The translations under genes were made by a program, and so were the position numbers. From Glaciecola sp947496235 (GTDB lineage Bacteria; Pseudomonadota; Gammaproteobacteria; Enterobacterales; Alteromonadaceae), in the NCBI RefSeq assembly GCF_050306235.1, contig NZ_JBLWFH010000003.1, positions 186,001 through 250,000 on the forward strand: 64,000 nt of DNA. Reading direction: 5' to 3'. Positions 1-7,885 of this stretch are shown one piece after another (positions within the stretch are counted from its first letter, which is position 1; every line of letters begins with the position of its first letter). The notes under the pieces were generated by a model. It made no database searches. It was not told where the DNA came from and saw nothing but the letters and a program-made list of their open reading frames with translations.

Positions 1-1991
1 CCATAAGTAGGATCGTAACTGATACAGTTTGGAATCAAGGCAGCTTGAGTATGACTGTGACCATCTTGGTGTTGCAAACCTTCACCGTTTAGGGTTGTTC
101 GACCTGCAGTACCACCAACCAAGAAACCTCTTGCTTGTGAATCACCAGCAGCCCACGCCATATCACCCACACGTTGGAAACCAAACATAGAGTAGTAAAT
201 ATAAACAGGGATCATTGGGAAGTTATTGGTTGAATAAGACGTCGCGGCAGCTAACCAAGACGACATAGCACCTAACTCATTGATACCTTCTTGCAATACC
301 TGCCCTTTTTTATCTTCGCGATAATAAGCCACTTGGTCTTTATCTTGCGGAATGTACTTTTGACCTTCGTTAGAATAAATACCCACTTGTCTAAATAGAC
401 CTTCCATACCAAAAGTACGAGCTTCATCAGGAATAATAGGTACAACGCGCTTACCAATTTGTTTGTCTTTTAACAACACGGTTAATACGCGCACAAACGC
501 CATTGTGGTTGAAATTTCACGCTCGCCAGAACCTTTAGTGATGGCTTCAAATGCTTTCAGCGGTGGTGCAGGTAATTCTTCAGAAGATTTAGGTCTTCTG
601 ACTGGCATATAACCATTTAAGGCTTCTCTGCGCTCACGAAGATATTTCATTTCTGCAGAATCATCTTCTAGCTTGTAATACTCTAAGTTTTCGCAAGCTT
701 GGTCTGATAATGGGATATTGAATCTATCTCTGTATTGCTTAATTGAATCCAGATCCATTTTCTTCACTTGGTGGGCAATGTTTTTACCTTCACCAGCAGA
801 TCCCATACCGTAACCTTTAACTGTTTTGGCTAAGATTACTTGTGGGCGACCTTGAGTTTCAGTTGCGCGCTTATAAGCTGCGTAAACTTTCACCGGATCA
901 TGTCCACCACGATTTAAGCGCCAAATGTCTTCATCAGACATATTTGCAACCATGTCCTTCAACTCGGGATATTTACCGAAGAATTTTTCGCGAGTATAAG
1001 CACCGCCTTTTTCTTTACAGTTTTGATATTCACCGTCTACAGTTTCATTCATTAGCTGCAATAATTTACCTGTGTTGTCACGGGCCAATAGTGGATCCCA
1101 GTAACGCCCCCAGATAACTTTAATTACTTCCCATCCTGCACCGCGGAAAGTACCTTCAAGTTCTTGAATAATTTTACCGTTACCGCGAACAGGTCCATCA
1201 AGACGTTGCAAGTTACAGTTAATGACAAAGGTCAAGTTATCTAATTTTTCACGGGACGCTAAGCCGATAGCACCTAAACTTTCCGGCTCGTCACACTCGC
1301 CGTCGCCCAAGAAACACCAAACTCGTTGCTCCGAACAGTCTTTTAATCCACGGTTAGTCAAATACTTAAGAAAACGCGCGAGGTAGATGGCTTGCATTGG
1401 ACCTAGGCCCATGGAAACCGTTGGAAATTGCCAGAAATCAGGCATCAATTTAGGGTGAGGGTATGAAGACAAACCTTTTCCATCAACTTCTTGACGGAAC
1501 ATATCTAGTTGTTCTTCTGTTAAACGACCTTCAACATATGCGCGAGAGTAAATACCAGGGGATACGTGACCTTGAATAAATAAATAATCACCACCGTTAT
1601 CTTCGGTAGGGGCTTTGAAAAAGTGATTAAAACCAACATCGTATAACATGGCTGATGAGGCAAAACTTGAAATGTGGCCGCCTAGTTCAAGGTCTTTTTT
1701 AGACCCTCTAAGAACCATCATTAACGCGTTCCATCGAATAGCATTACGAATTTTAGTTTCAATGGTCTGGTCGCCCGGCATATTGGGTTCTTGACCAGCA
1801 GGTATAGTATTTATGTAAGCGGTGGTCGCATCATAAGGTAAATGCGCTCCATTCAAACGCGCTTTCTCAATTAATGACTCAAGAAGATAATGAGCTCGAT
1901 CCACGCCCTCTTCTTCTAACACTGCTTCTAATGCATCTAACCATTCCTGTGTTTCAATTGGATCCACATCAGGTTGCTTCATTTCAGCCAT
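1..1991 (-). CDS. aceE: Pyruvate dehydrogenase E1 component (partial, C-terminus outside window)
   Basis: This is the thiamine-diphosphate-dependent decarboxylase of the pyruvate dehydrogenase complex, which converts pyruvate and transfers the acetyl group to lipoyl-E2. About 663 codons are present from the ATG at 1989-1991; the family is about 885-890 residues, so roughly the last quarter lies beyond the left edge. I read both ends in the same frame. The N-terminus begins MAEMKQPDVDPIETQEWLDA, and near the edge the strand reads HQDGHSHTQAALIPNCISYD, which closely matches E. coli AceE. The homodimeric E1 type is clear from this sequence and size. It lies 82 bp downstream of pdhR on the same strand, as in the enterobacterial pdhR-aceEF-lpd operon, with a hairpin between the two. 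aceF and lpd would be expected to the left. Confidence 0.97.
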   Translation of the reverse strand, partial: MAEMKQPDVDPIETQEWLDALEAVLEEEGVDRAHYLLESLIEKARLNGAHLPYDATTAYINTIPAGQEPNMPGDQTIETKIRNAIRWNALMMVLRGSKKDLELGGHISSFASSAMLYDVGFNHFFKAPTEDNGGDYLFIQGHVSPGIYSRAYVEGRLTEEQLDMFRQEVDGKGLSSYPHPKLMPDFWQFPTVSMGLGPMQAIYLARFLKYLTNRGLKDCSEQRVWCFLGDGECDEPESLGAIGLASREKLDNLTFVINCNLQRLDGPVRGNGKIIQELEGTFRGAGWEVIKVIWGRYWDPLLARDNTGKLLQLMNETVDGEYQNCKEKGGAYTREKFFGKYPELKDMVANMSDEDIWRLNRGGHDPVKVYAAYKRATETQGRPQVILAKTVKGYGMGSAGEGKNIAHQVKKMDLDSIKQYRDRFNIPLSDQACENLEYYKLEDDSAEMKYLRERREALNGYMPVRRPKSSEELPAPPLKAFEAITKGSGEREISTTMAFVRVLTVLLKDKQIGKRVVPIIPDEARTFGMEGLFRQVGIYSNEGQKYIPQDKDQVAYYREDKKGQVLQEGINELGAMSSWLAAATSYSTNNFPMIPVYIYYSMFGFQRVGDMAWAAGDSQARGFLVGGTAGRTTLNGEGLQHQDGHSHTQAALIPNCISYDPTY

Positions 1992-2021
1992 AGTTTTTTC
2001 CTATTCTCTTGTTCAAATAAA

Positions 2022-2044
2022 CCCGATAAGCGTTGCTTATCGGG
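2022..2044 (-). terminator. Hairpin between pdhR and aceE (attenuator or partial terminator)
   Basis: A perfect 10-bp stem, CCCGATAAGC pairing with GCTTATCGGG across a 3-base loop, sits in the 82-bp gap between pdhR and aceE. On the minus strand it is followed by a weak T run (TTTATTT). It could end part of the pdhR transcripts or stabilise the aceE mRNA 5' end. No clear separate aceE promoter is visible in the gap. Confidence 0.6.
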
Positions 2045-2073
2045 CTTGTTTTCTTCTGTTTGGTGACAGATTA

Positions 2074-2817
2074 TTATTCGGTTGTAATTATACGTCTCAG
2101 CGAACGCTGGACTTTCACATCTCTTTTATTGATATCTAATAAGGTTTGTTCAACAAATGCCAGGTGTTGATGACTAGCGTCTCTTGCTTTAATGGGATCC
2201 CCATTAACTATGGCATCAACAATTACCTGTCTTTGAAGAACAATTTTATCTTCAACGTCAGCGCCACTTCTTAACATTGCAAGGTTGCGTTTAATATTGT
2301 CGGTTAACATTTGCTGCATGGTGCGCATGACATGCAACAACACCATGTTGTGAGAAGCTTCGGCCATCACCAGATAAAATTCTGATAAGGCTTGCGCTTC
2401 ATTTTCAGCATCGTCATTTACTTTATAGATATTGCTTAATGCCTGTTTTAGATCTTCAAATTCATGATTTTGACCTCTTAACGCAGCATAAAAGGCCGCC
2501 ATACCTTCAAGTGAATGACGAAATTCTAACAAATCAAATTGAGTTTCTGGACGAGAACCAATCAATTCCAATAAAGGATCTGTCATACGTGCATTTAAGC
2601 TACGTGATACAAAAGTACCGCCGCCCTGCTTACGCTCGATGAGTCCTTTGGCAGATAAATTTTGAATAGCTTCTCTGAGTGATGGACGTGAAACTTGAAA
2701 CTTTTCAGCCAACAAGCGCTCTGGCAATAGTTTTTCACCAGCCGCAAGAGTGCCGTCAAGTATCATTGACTCTAAACGTTCAGTTATTACGTCTGACAGC
2801 TTTGGCTGTTTTATCAT
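2074..2817 (-). CDS. pdhR: Pyruvate-responsive GntR-family repressor PdhR
   Basis: A 247-residue transcription factor of the GntR family, FadR/FCD subgroup. The winged helix-turn-helix spans about residues 10-75, with the typical run GEKLLPERLLAEKFQVSRPS followed by LREAIQNL and GLIERKQGGGTFV. The helical FCD ligand domain follows from about residue 95. In E. coli, PdhR represses its own operon and is released by pyruvate. Position directly upstream of aceE, and a PdhR-like palindrome upstream of this gene, support the same role here. The ATG start lies close behind a purine-rich stretch and gives the normal family length. Confidence 0.95.
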   Translation of the reverse strand: MIKQPKLSDVITERLESMILDGTLAAGEKLLPERLLAEKFQVSRPSLREAIQNLSAKGLIERKQGGGTFVSRSLNARMTDPLLELIGSRPETQFDLLEFRHSLEGMAAFYAALRGQNHEFEDLKQALSNIYKVNDDAENEAQALSEFYLVMAEASHNMVLLHVMRTMQQMLTDNIKRNLAMLRSGADVEDKIVLQRQVIVDAIVNGDPIKARDASHQHLAFVEQTLLDINKRDVKVQRSLRRIITTE

Positions 2818-2861
2818 AAGTTATTGCCACCTTTTTATAGTTGTGACTAAGCGCCCAAACA

Positions 2862-2878
2862 CAATGGTAATACCAATT
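2862..2878 (-). promoter_or_regulatory. Probable PdhR operator upstream of pdhR
   Basis: Read on the minus strand, this is AATTGGTATTACCATTG. It matches the known E. coli PdhR site, a palindrome of ATTGGT and ACCAAT separated by three bases, with one half exact and the other differing at one position. It lies about 45-60 bp upstream of the pdhR ATG, where a repressor of the pdhR-aceE promoter would be expected. Autoregulation is inferred. Confidence 0.75.
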
Positions 2879-2919
2879 TACCAAACAGTCTAGTTCATAA
2901 ATAACTTAAGGTAAAGTTT

Positions 2920-3744
2920 TTATCTTACTAGTCCGACCATGGTCCCTAGCGCGGTAAGCATAAGAATAAACACCAAATTGCGTTTTACCAATTTTACCAA
3001 TTGCAGCGGCTCATCAATTACAGTGTTGCATTCGCTAACATCTTCCGCAGCTTTTGCCACTAATCCTAATGCATCATAACTTTGAATGCCTGGGGTCATC
3101 AAAACTGTTAACCAATAAGAAAATGCATTACTGAAATGCCCCACCACTAAAAACCCAAAGGTGGTAATGCGCACAGGTATCCAATCTAAAATAAATAAAA
3201 TGGTATCCGTCGGAGTTTTGTCTTCTATCCTTTGTTCTTGCTGTTTTGTTTGTAAACTTAATTCTTTAATTATGGAATAAAACACTAATCCTGCCACTCC
3301 AGTGAGTACAAAAAAGATAACCACTGAAACATATTGTCGGTAATTTACAAGAACCAGTTGTTTACCCACATTGTCGAGTTTGCCACCTTGATTGCCAAAC
3401 GAAATACTGTGTAATGCACAGGCTTCAAAATCTTCACGGTTGGCTGCTGCAAGATACTTTTTATAGGTAGCCCTTGTTACTGGGCATCCAATACAAACCC
3501 ACAGAACAACCAAAATTATCACGAACTCTATTAATAAAGGTACCCACCAGAAAACGGCATAGATTACTATTGCCGGTACAGCGGCAATAGCAATTGCTGT
3601 CAAATGGGAAACTTCATCTTTGATTAGATTTTTGTCGCGCAAAAAGGAAAAATACTGCTGGCATAAGGTCGCGATGTGAAATTGCTTTGATTTTGTGGTG
3701 ACACGCTCAATTGCCATAATGATAAGAAGGGCAAATAAAGTCAT
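2920..3744 (-). CDS. ampE: Inner-membrane protein AmpE (CobD/CbiB-like fold)
   Basis: A 274-residue polytopic membrane protein. I place the start at the ATG at 3742-3744, because MTLFALLIIMAIERV matches the AmpE N-terminus and gives about the normal length (284 in E. coli). A longer reading from 3873 would cover the nadC start and is not credible. Hydrophobic segments are visible at the N-terminus, around residues 60-100 (two close helices), near 150-175 and at the C-terminus. AmpE is linked to beta-lactamase regulation and cell-wall recycling through its usual partner AmpD, but its biochemical role is not settled. The gene lies between pdhR and the divergent nadC. No ampD is present on either side, although the two normally form an operon. 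Confidence 0.9.
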   Translation of the reverse strand: MTLFALLIIMAIERVTTKSKQFHIATLCQQYFSFLRDKNLIKDEVSHLTAIAIAAVPAIVIYAVFWWVPLLIEFVIILVVLWVCIGCPVTRATYKKYLAAANREDFEACALHSISFGNQGGKLDNVGKQLVLVNYRQYVSVVIFFVLTGVAGLVFYSIIKELSLQTKQQEQRIEDKTPTDTILFILDWIPVRITTFGFLVVGHFSNAFSYWLTVLMTPGIQSYDALGLVAKAAEDVSECNTVIDEPLQLVKLVKRNLVFILMLTALGTMVGLVR

Positions 3745-3776
3745 GGATATGCTCTTATTTATTAGAATAAATAAAG

Positions 3777-3782
3777 TATAAT
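3777..3782 (+). promoter_or_regulatory. Candidate -10 box for nadC
   Basis: A perfect TATAAT lies in the divergent ampE-nadC gap, 81 bp before the chosen nadC ATG. The -35 region about 17 bp upstream (CTTATT) is poor. This would place the transcription start near 3790 and supports the ATG at 3864 over the TTG at 3795. Confidence 0.4.
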
Positions 3783-3863
3783 ATAAAGCGAAACTTGGTG
3801 GTGAAGTTTTCTCCACAAAAATTAAGTCAATATTCATTGACCTCAATAAAAAGAACAAAACGA

Positions 3864-4712
3864 ATGCAAGCAAAGTATCAGTTGACAGTAGAACAAGATG
3901 TCAAACAAGCCCTGATTGAAGATTTAGGTGGTTCTCTAAATATTAATAACGATATTACCGCCATGCTCATCGATAAAGAAAAAACCGCCCAAGCACAGAT
4001 TATTGCCCGAGAGCCGGGTGTGTTATGCGGTAAAGCTTGGACAACAATGGCTTTTTCAATGGTCGATAGCAGTTTAAAAATCAACTGGTTGGTTGATGAT
4101 GGTGATGCCTTTAGTGAAAATCAAACCCTAGTGCAAATTATCGGAAACGCTCGGGCCATACTAACCGCTGAACGCACAGCTTTGAATTTTCTACAAATGC
4201 TAAGCGGCACAGCAACGATGACACAGCGCTATGTCAAGTTATTAGGGAATAGCAATACCAAATTACTTGATACACGCAAAACCATACCTTATTTCCGTCA
4301 TGCGCAAAAATACGCGGTCTTTTGTGGCGGCGGACAAAACCATCGAATGGGCTTATTTGATGCTTTTCTAATCAAAGAGAACCACATTAAATCCTGTGGC
4401 GACATTAAGACTGCGGTCGATAAAGCACGTTTGTTAAGCCCCGGGGCCCCAGTGGAAGTCGAAGTAGAAAGCCTTGAAGAGTTGTCAATCGCGATTCAAT
4501 CAGGCTGCGATATCATAATGCTAGACAACTTCAACAATCAACAGATCCAAAAGGCAGTAGAGATAAACAATCAGGTATGTAAACTTGAAGTCTCTGGCAA
4601 TATTACGGACGATAGACTGCAAGAATTAGCAAATTTAGGTGTTGATTATGTATCTTCAGGGGCATTGACAAAAAATGTCAAGGCAATTGATCTTTCTCTA
4701 CTAATACAATAA
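3864..4712 (+). CDS. nadC: Nicotinate-nucleotide pyrophosphorylase (quinolinate phosphoribosyltransferase)
   Basis: This enzyme makes nicotinate mononucleotide, CO2 and PPi from quinolinate and PRPP, the last step of de novo NAD precursor synthesis. The chosen ATG gives 282 residues, the normal size. An upstream TTG at 3795 would add 23 residues with no homology. Signatures include QALIEDLGG near the N-terminus, TAERTALNFLQMLSGTAT, the substrate-binding DTRKTIP, then AVFCGGGQNHRMGL, and the C-terminal VEVEVE and LDNF barrel motifs. In gammaproteobacteria nadC is commonly divergent from ampD-ampE and next to the pilin genes. Here ampE and pilA fill those places, without ampD. Confidence 0.96.
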   Translation: MQAKYQLTVEQDVKQALIEDLGGSLNINNDITAMLIDKEKTAQAQIIAREPGVLCGKAWTTMAFSMVDSSLKINWLVDDGDAFSENQTLVQIIGNARAILTAERTALNFLQMLSGTATMTQRYVKLLGNSNTKLLDTRKTIPYFRHAQKYAVFCGGGQNHRMGLFDAFLIKENHIKSCGDIKTAVDKARLLSPGAPVEVEVESLEELSIAIQSGCDIIMLDNFNNQQIQKAVEINNQVCKLEVSGNITDDRLQELANLGVDYVSSGALTKNVKAIDLSLLIQ

Positions 4713-4732
4713 ATTCAACAAGTTAAGCTAAT

Positions 4733-4756
4733 CCTAAAAGGGAGTTTAGGGTTTTC
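4733..4756 (+). terminator. Weak terminator candidate after nadC
   Basis: CCTAAA and TTTAGG form a short stem around a 6-base loop, followed by GTTTTCTT, starting 21 bp past the nadC stop. The stem is only six pairs and AT-rich, so termination would be modest. Confidence 0.35.
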
Positions 4757-4795
4757 TTAGTGTCAAAACCTACACTTAGGTATTCTCCTGCATAC

Positions 4796-4823
4796 TTCAC
4801 AAGTCGTCGGACGGTTTTATACT
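4796..4823 (+). promoter_or_regulatory. Candidate sigma-70 promoter for pilA
   Basis: TTCACA (4796-4801) and TATACT (4818-4823) are separated by 16 bases. This would give a leader of about 95 nt before pilA. The leader contains a hairpin, GAGAGAA at 4839-4845 pairing with TTCTCTC at 4859-4865. Pilin genes are often driven by sigma-54 with PilR, but I found no good TGGCAC-N5-TTGC element here. Confidence 0.35.
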
Positions 4824-4923
4824 GCATTCCGAGGTCAAGAGAGAAACACTTTAAAAACTTCTCTCAACGCCAACTTTAAACTTGTAACCAAAAACGCGTT
4901 TTACGCACTGTGAGGAAAGTACC

Positions 4924-5349
4924 ATGACTAAAGCAAACCAAACTCAAAAAGGTTTCACCTTAATCGAACTAATGATCGTTGTTGCCATTATCGGTATTCT
5001 AGCTGCTATCGCATTACCTGCGTATAACAACTACACTGATAAAGCGAAGTTCACTGAAGTAACTAACGCAACTGCTGCAGCAAAATCTGCTGTAGAAGTT
5101 TGTGCTCAGTTAAACCCAACTTCAATCTCTTCATGTGACGGCGGTACTAACGGTATCCCTGCTGACGTAACAGCAAGTGCTACTGCTGTTGGTCTAACAA
5201 CTGCTGACGGTGTAATCACTGCAACTGCTAAGACTGGTACTCTAGTTCAAGCTGACGGCTCAACTGCTGCAACTTTTACTTTGACTCCTACTTTTGCTAA
5301 CGGTGTAGTAACTTGGGCGAAAACTTGTAACCCAGCAACAGTTTGTTAA
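4924..5349 (+). CDS. pilA: Type IV major pilin PilA
   Basis: A 141-residue class IVa prepilin. The short leader ends at Gly10 and the mature N-terminus FTLIELMIVVAIIGILAAIA is the classic pilin helix, with Glu5 of the mature protein present. PilD would cleave after Gly10 and N-methylate the Phe. The Ala/Thr-rich head carries four cysteines: one pair in the middle, and a pair in CNPATVC at the extreme C-terminus, which would form the D-region loop. A strong ribosome site (AGGAAAG) precedes the ATG. The gene has its own terminator, so it is probably transcribed alone at high level. pilB, which normally follows, is not present. Confidence 0.96.
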   Translation: MTKANQTQKGFTLIELMIVVAIIGILAAIALPAYNNYTDKAKFTEVTNATAAAKSAVEVCAQLNPTSISSCDGGTNGIPADVTASATAVGLTTADGVITATAKTGTLVQADGSTAATFTLTPTFANGVVTWAKTCNPATVC

Positions 5350-5368
5350 TCCAAACTTACCGACTTCG

Positions 5369-5397
5369 AAAGCCCAGTATATGCTGGGCTTTGTTGT
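5369..5397 (+). terminator. Rho-independent terminator after pilA
   Basis: AAAGCCCAG and CTGGGCTTT form a 9-bp stem with a 6-base loop, followed by GTTGT. It lies 20 bp past the pilA stop and separates the abundant pilin message from pilC. Confidence 0.8.
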
Positions 5398-5488
5398 CTC
5401 TAACGCACGAAAAATTGAGTTAAAGTAAACGCCTATTTTGCAGTTAAAAATAGTATCTATAAAGTAAAATAATTTAGGGGTGACAACC

Positions 5489-6697
5489 ATGGCTAAGACG
5501 CTCGAAACCTTTACCTGGGTTGGTTCAGATCGCCGAGGTAGTAAAACCAAAGGTGATATTTCAGCTGCCAGCCTACAAGAAGCCAAGAACCTATTGCGCC
5601 GGCAAGGCATTTCCGCCATAAAAGTTAAGAAACAAGCCAAACCCCTATTCTCCAAAAAAGAAAAAATTTCAGCCGGTGATATTTGCGTTATCTCTCGTCA
5701 AATAGCGACCATGTTAGGTGCTGGTGTTACCTTGATTCAGAGTTTAGAGATGATTGGACAGGGTCATTCTAACGGCGCGGTTAGAAAAATGATGGGTGAC
5801 ATCACCAACGAAATTAAAGCGGGTAATCCTTTGTCCGATACCCTGCGAAAGTACCCTCTGCAATTTGACGATTTATATTGTGATTTAGTAGAAACAGGCG
5901 AACAGTCCGGTGCTCTTGAAACAATTTATGATCGAATTGCCCTGTATAAAGAAAAAGCAGAAGCCTTGAAATCAAAAATCAAAAAGGCTTTATTTTATCC
6001 AATAGCAGTTTTGGTCGTAGCATTTATCGTAACCACCATTCTGTTAATTTTCGTAGTTCCTCAATTTGAAGAAATTTTTGCGGGCTTTGGGGCTGAATTA
6101 CCTGCATTTACACAACTGGTATTAAGACTTTCTGACTTTGTACAAAGTTATGGGCTTTTTATTTTAATAGGATTAGTAGCAAGTGGTGTGGTATTTGTAC
6201 GAGCACACCGAAAATCGCAAGCCTTACGAGACAATGTGGATAAGAAATTACTCAAAATCCCCGTCATTGGGGAAATTCTCAAAAAAGCGTCTATTGCGCG
6301 CTATGCTAGAACATTATCCACTACCTTTGCTGCCGGCGTCCCCTTAATCAGTGCTCTAGATTCTGCGGCTGGCGCTTCTGGCAATGCAGTGTTTAGAGAT
6401 GCGATTTTATTTATTAGAAAAGAGGTTGCTGGCGGTATTCAAATGAACAGCGCCATGCGTGCAACCAATGTATTTCCTGATATGGTGACACAAATGGTTG
6501 CCATAGGAGAAGAATCTGGTGCTGTTGATGATATGCTTTCTAAAATTGCGACTATCTACGAAGCCGAAGTTGATGATATGGTCGATGGTTTAACAAGTTT
6601 ATTAGAACCCTTAATAATGGCAGTATTAGGTGTTGTTATTGGGGGCTTAATTGTGGCAATGTACTTACCTATTTTCGAAATGGGTGCTGTTGTCTAG
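5489..6697 (+). CDS. pilC: Type IV pilus inner-membrane platform protein PilC
   Basis: A 402-residue polytopic platform protein of the GspF/PilC family, on which the assembly and retraction ATPases act. The ATG at 5489 is preceded by AGGGGTG; an in-frame GTG at 5480 overlaps that ribosome site and is less likely. Two tandem T2SSF domains are visible (about residues 68-190 and 270-393), each with the Gly-rich GAGV/AAGV motif and a GEESGA or GEQSGA turn. Large hydrophobic segments lie near residues 170-195, 215-235 and at the C-terminus. It follows pilA with 139 bp between them and no pilB. A terminator separates it from pilD. Confidence 0.95.
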   Translation: MAKTLETFTWVGSDRRGSKTKGDISAASLQEAKNLLRRQGISAIKVKKQAKPLFSKKEKISAGDICVISRQIATMLGAGVTLIQSLEMIGQGHSNGAVRKMMGDITNEIKAGNPLSDTLRKYPLQFDDLYCDLVETGEQSGALETIYDRIALYKEKAEALKSKIKKALFYPIAVLVVAFIVTTILLIFVVPQFEEIFAGFGAELPAFTQLVLRLSDFVQSYGLFILIGLVASGVVFVRAHRKSQALRDNVDKKLLKIPVIGEILKKASIARYARTLSTTFAAGVPLISALDSAAGASGNAVFRDAILFIRKEVAGGIQMNSAMRATNVFPDMVTQMVAIGEESGAVDDMLSKIATIYEAEVDDMVDGLTSLLEPLIMAVLGVVIGGLIVAMYLPIFEMGAVV

Positions 6698-6739
6698 TCA
6701 CCTTTTTCAAGCATGACTAAACAAGGTCGATAAACTATA

Positions 6740-6768
6740 AAGGCTTGAAAACTCTCAAGCCTTTTTTA
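6740..6768 (+). terminator. Rho-independent terminator between pilC and pilD
   Basis: AAGGCTTGA and TCAAGCCTT form a 9-bp stem around a 6-base loop and are followed by TTTTATA. It lies in the 105-bp gap between pilC and pilD and suggests at least partly separate transcription of pilD. Confidence 0.8.
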
Positions 6769-6802
6769 TATTAACCGTTTTTTTCAAGGATATTTCTAAA
6801 TC

Positions 6803-7666
6803 ATGTGGGAATTACTTTCTACCTCTGCACCTTTTTTCATCGGCTTTACATTTGTGCTGAGTCTTTTGGTCGGTAGTTTTCTGAACGTGGTCATTTATCG
6901 ATTACCCGTCATGATGAAGCGAGAATGGGAAGCTCAGGTAGCTGAATATCAAACAGCTGAAAAAGAAAACACGCCCCAAGAGCCCTTTAATTTAATTAAA
7001 CCTGATTCTACTTGCCCGAAATGTGGGCACAAAATTCGGGCTTGGGAAAATATTCCGGTGATTAGTTGGTTATTATTAAGGGCAAAATGTAGCAAATGTA
7101 AAAACCCTATTTCAGCTCGATATCCTCTCATTGAATTGTTGACCGCGACTTTGTCAGCACTAGTAGCATGGCAACTTGGCTTTTCTCCTATTTCCCTTGC
7201 TTTTATATTTGGCACTTGGCTTTTAGTAGCAATGACATTCATCGACCTCGACGAGATGCTATTGCCCGACATACTGACCTTGTCGCTATTGTGGATTGGT
7301 TTATTAGTACAGGCTATTTTCACGCCGAGTACACTACAAGATGCCGTCTTGGGTGGCGTGTTTGGCTACATGAGTCTATATACCGTGTATTGGGGATTTA
7401 AATTGCTTACGGGTAAAGAGGGTATGGGGTATGGTGACTTTAAATTGCTCGCCGCCCTAGGCGTTTGGGTGGGATGGCAACATTTACCCATCATTATATT
7501 ATTATCTTCCGTGGTTGGCGCTGTTGTAGGTATTCTACTCATGTTGAAACGAAATAAAGACAGTACCATGGCAATTCCTTTCGGCCCCTACCTAGCAGCC
7601 GCCGGTTATCTCACCATGTTATTTGGAGACCAAATCGCTCACTGGTATATAACCAGTATTGTTTAA
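6803..7666 (+). CDS. pilD: Prepilin leader peptidase / N-methyltransferase PilD
   Basis: A 287-residue integral-membrane aspartic protease (family A24) that cleaves prepilins such as PilA after the leader glycine and methylates the new N-terminus. The cytoplasmic zinc-binding segment with two CxxC pairs is visible (CPKCGHK and CSKCKN, about residues 72-100). The two catalytic Asp motifs are present: DLDEMLLPD, and GMGYGDFKL in the GxGD element. Several membrane helices follow. In related genomes pilD is followed directly by coaE-zapD-yacG; here about 3.9 kb of accessory DNA lies between. Confidence 0.96.
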   Translation: MWELLSTSAPFFIGFTFVLSLLVGSFLNVVIYRLPVMMKREWEAQVAEYQTAEKENTPQEPFNLIKPDSTCPKCGHKIRAWENIPVISWLLLRAKCSKCKNPISARYPLIELLTATLSALVAWQLGFSPISLAFIFGTWLLVAMTFIDLDEMLLPDILTLSLLWIGLLVQAIFTPSTLQDAVLGGVFGYMSLYTVYWGFKLLTGKEGMGYGDFKLLAALGVWVGWQHLPIIILLSSVVGAVVGILLMLKRNKDSTMAIPFGPYLAAAGYLTMLFGDQIAHWYITSIV

Positions 7667-7691
7667 CGATTATTTAGCGCTTTTAATTTTC

Positions 7692-7727
7692 AAGCCCGTT
7701 ATTTTCACTAACGGGCTTTTTGTTTTT
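7692..7727 (+). terminator. Rho-independent terminator after pilD
   Basis: AAGCCCGTT pairs with AACGGGCTT (9 bp, 9-base loop), followed by TTTTGTTTTT. It lies 26 bp after the pilD stop and closes the pilus gene block. Confidence 0.9.
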
Positions 7728-7885
7728 AGCATTTTATAAGTTTTTTTTAAAATAACTGAGAGATTTCAAACCCTAAGCTCACTATACAAAACAAGGGCAG
7801 CTGCAAAAACAAAGTCTATTTGAGTTTTTGCAGGTCAAGAGCTCACAAACCTGTAGTTGATAGTGAAAAGTTTAGGATTGTTTGG

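Noticed and set aside
842..1117. A 91-codon plus-strand frame inside aceE
   Set aside because: It is the antisense of conserved aceE sequence, with no sign of an independent gene.
3745..3873. N-terminal extension of ampE over the nadC start
   Set aside because: The internal ATG at 3744 gives the conserved AmpE N-terminus and length; the extension would overlap the nadC promoter and start.
4713..4923. Sigma-54 promoter for pilA
   Set aside because: Many pilA genes use sigma-54, but no TGGCAC-N5-TTGC element with acceptable spacing was found; a sigma-70-like pair fits better.
5260..5655. A 131-codon minus-strand frame spanning the pilA end and pilC start
   Set aside because: It overlaps the coding 3' end of pilA, the terminator and the coding start of pilC. 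Its sequence has no family features.
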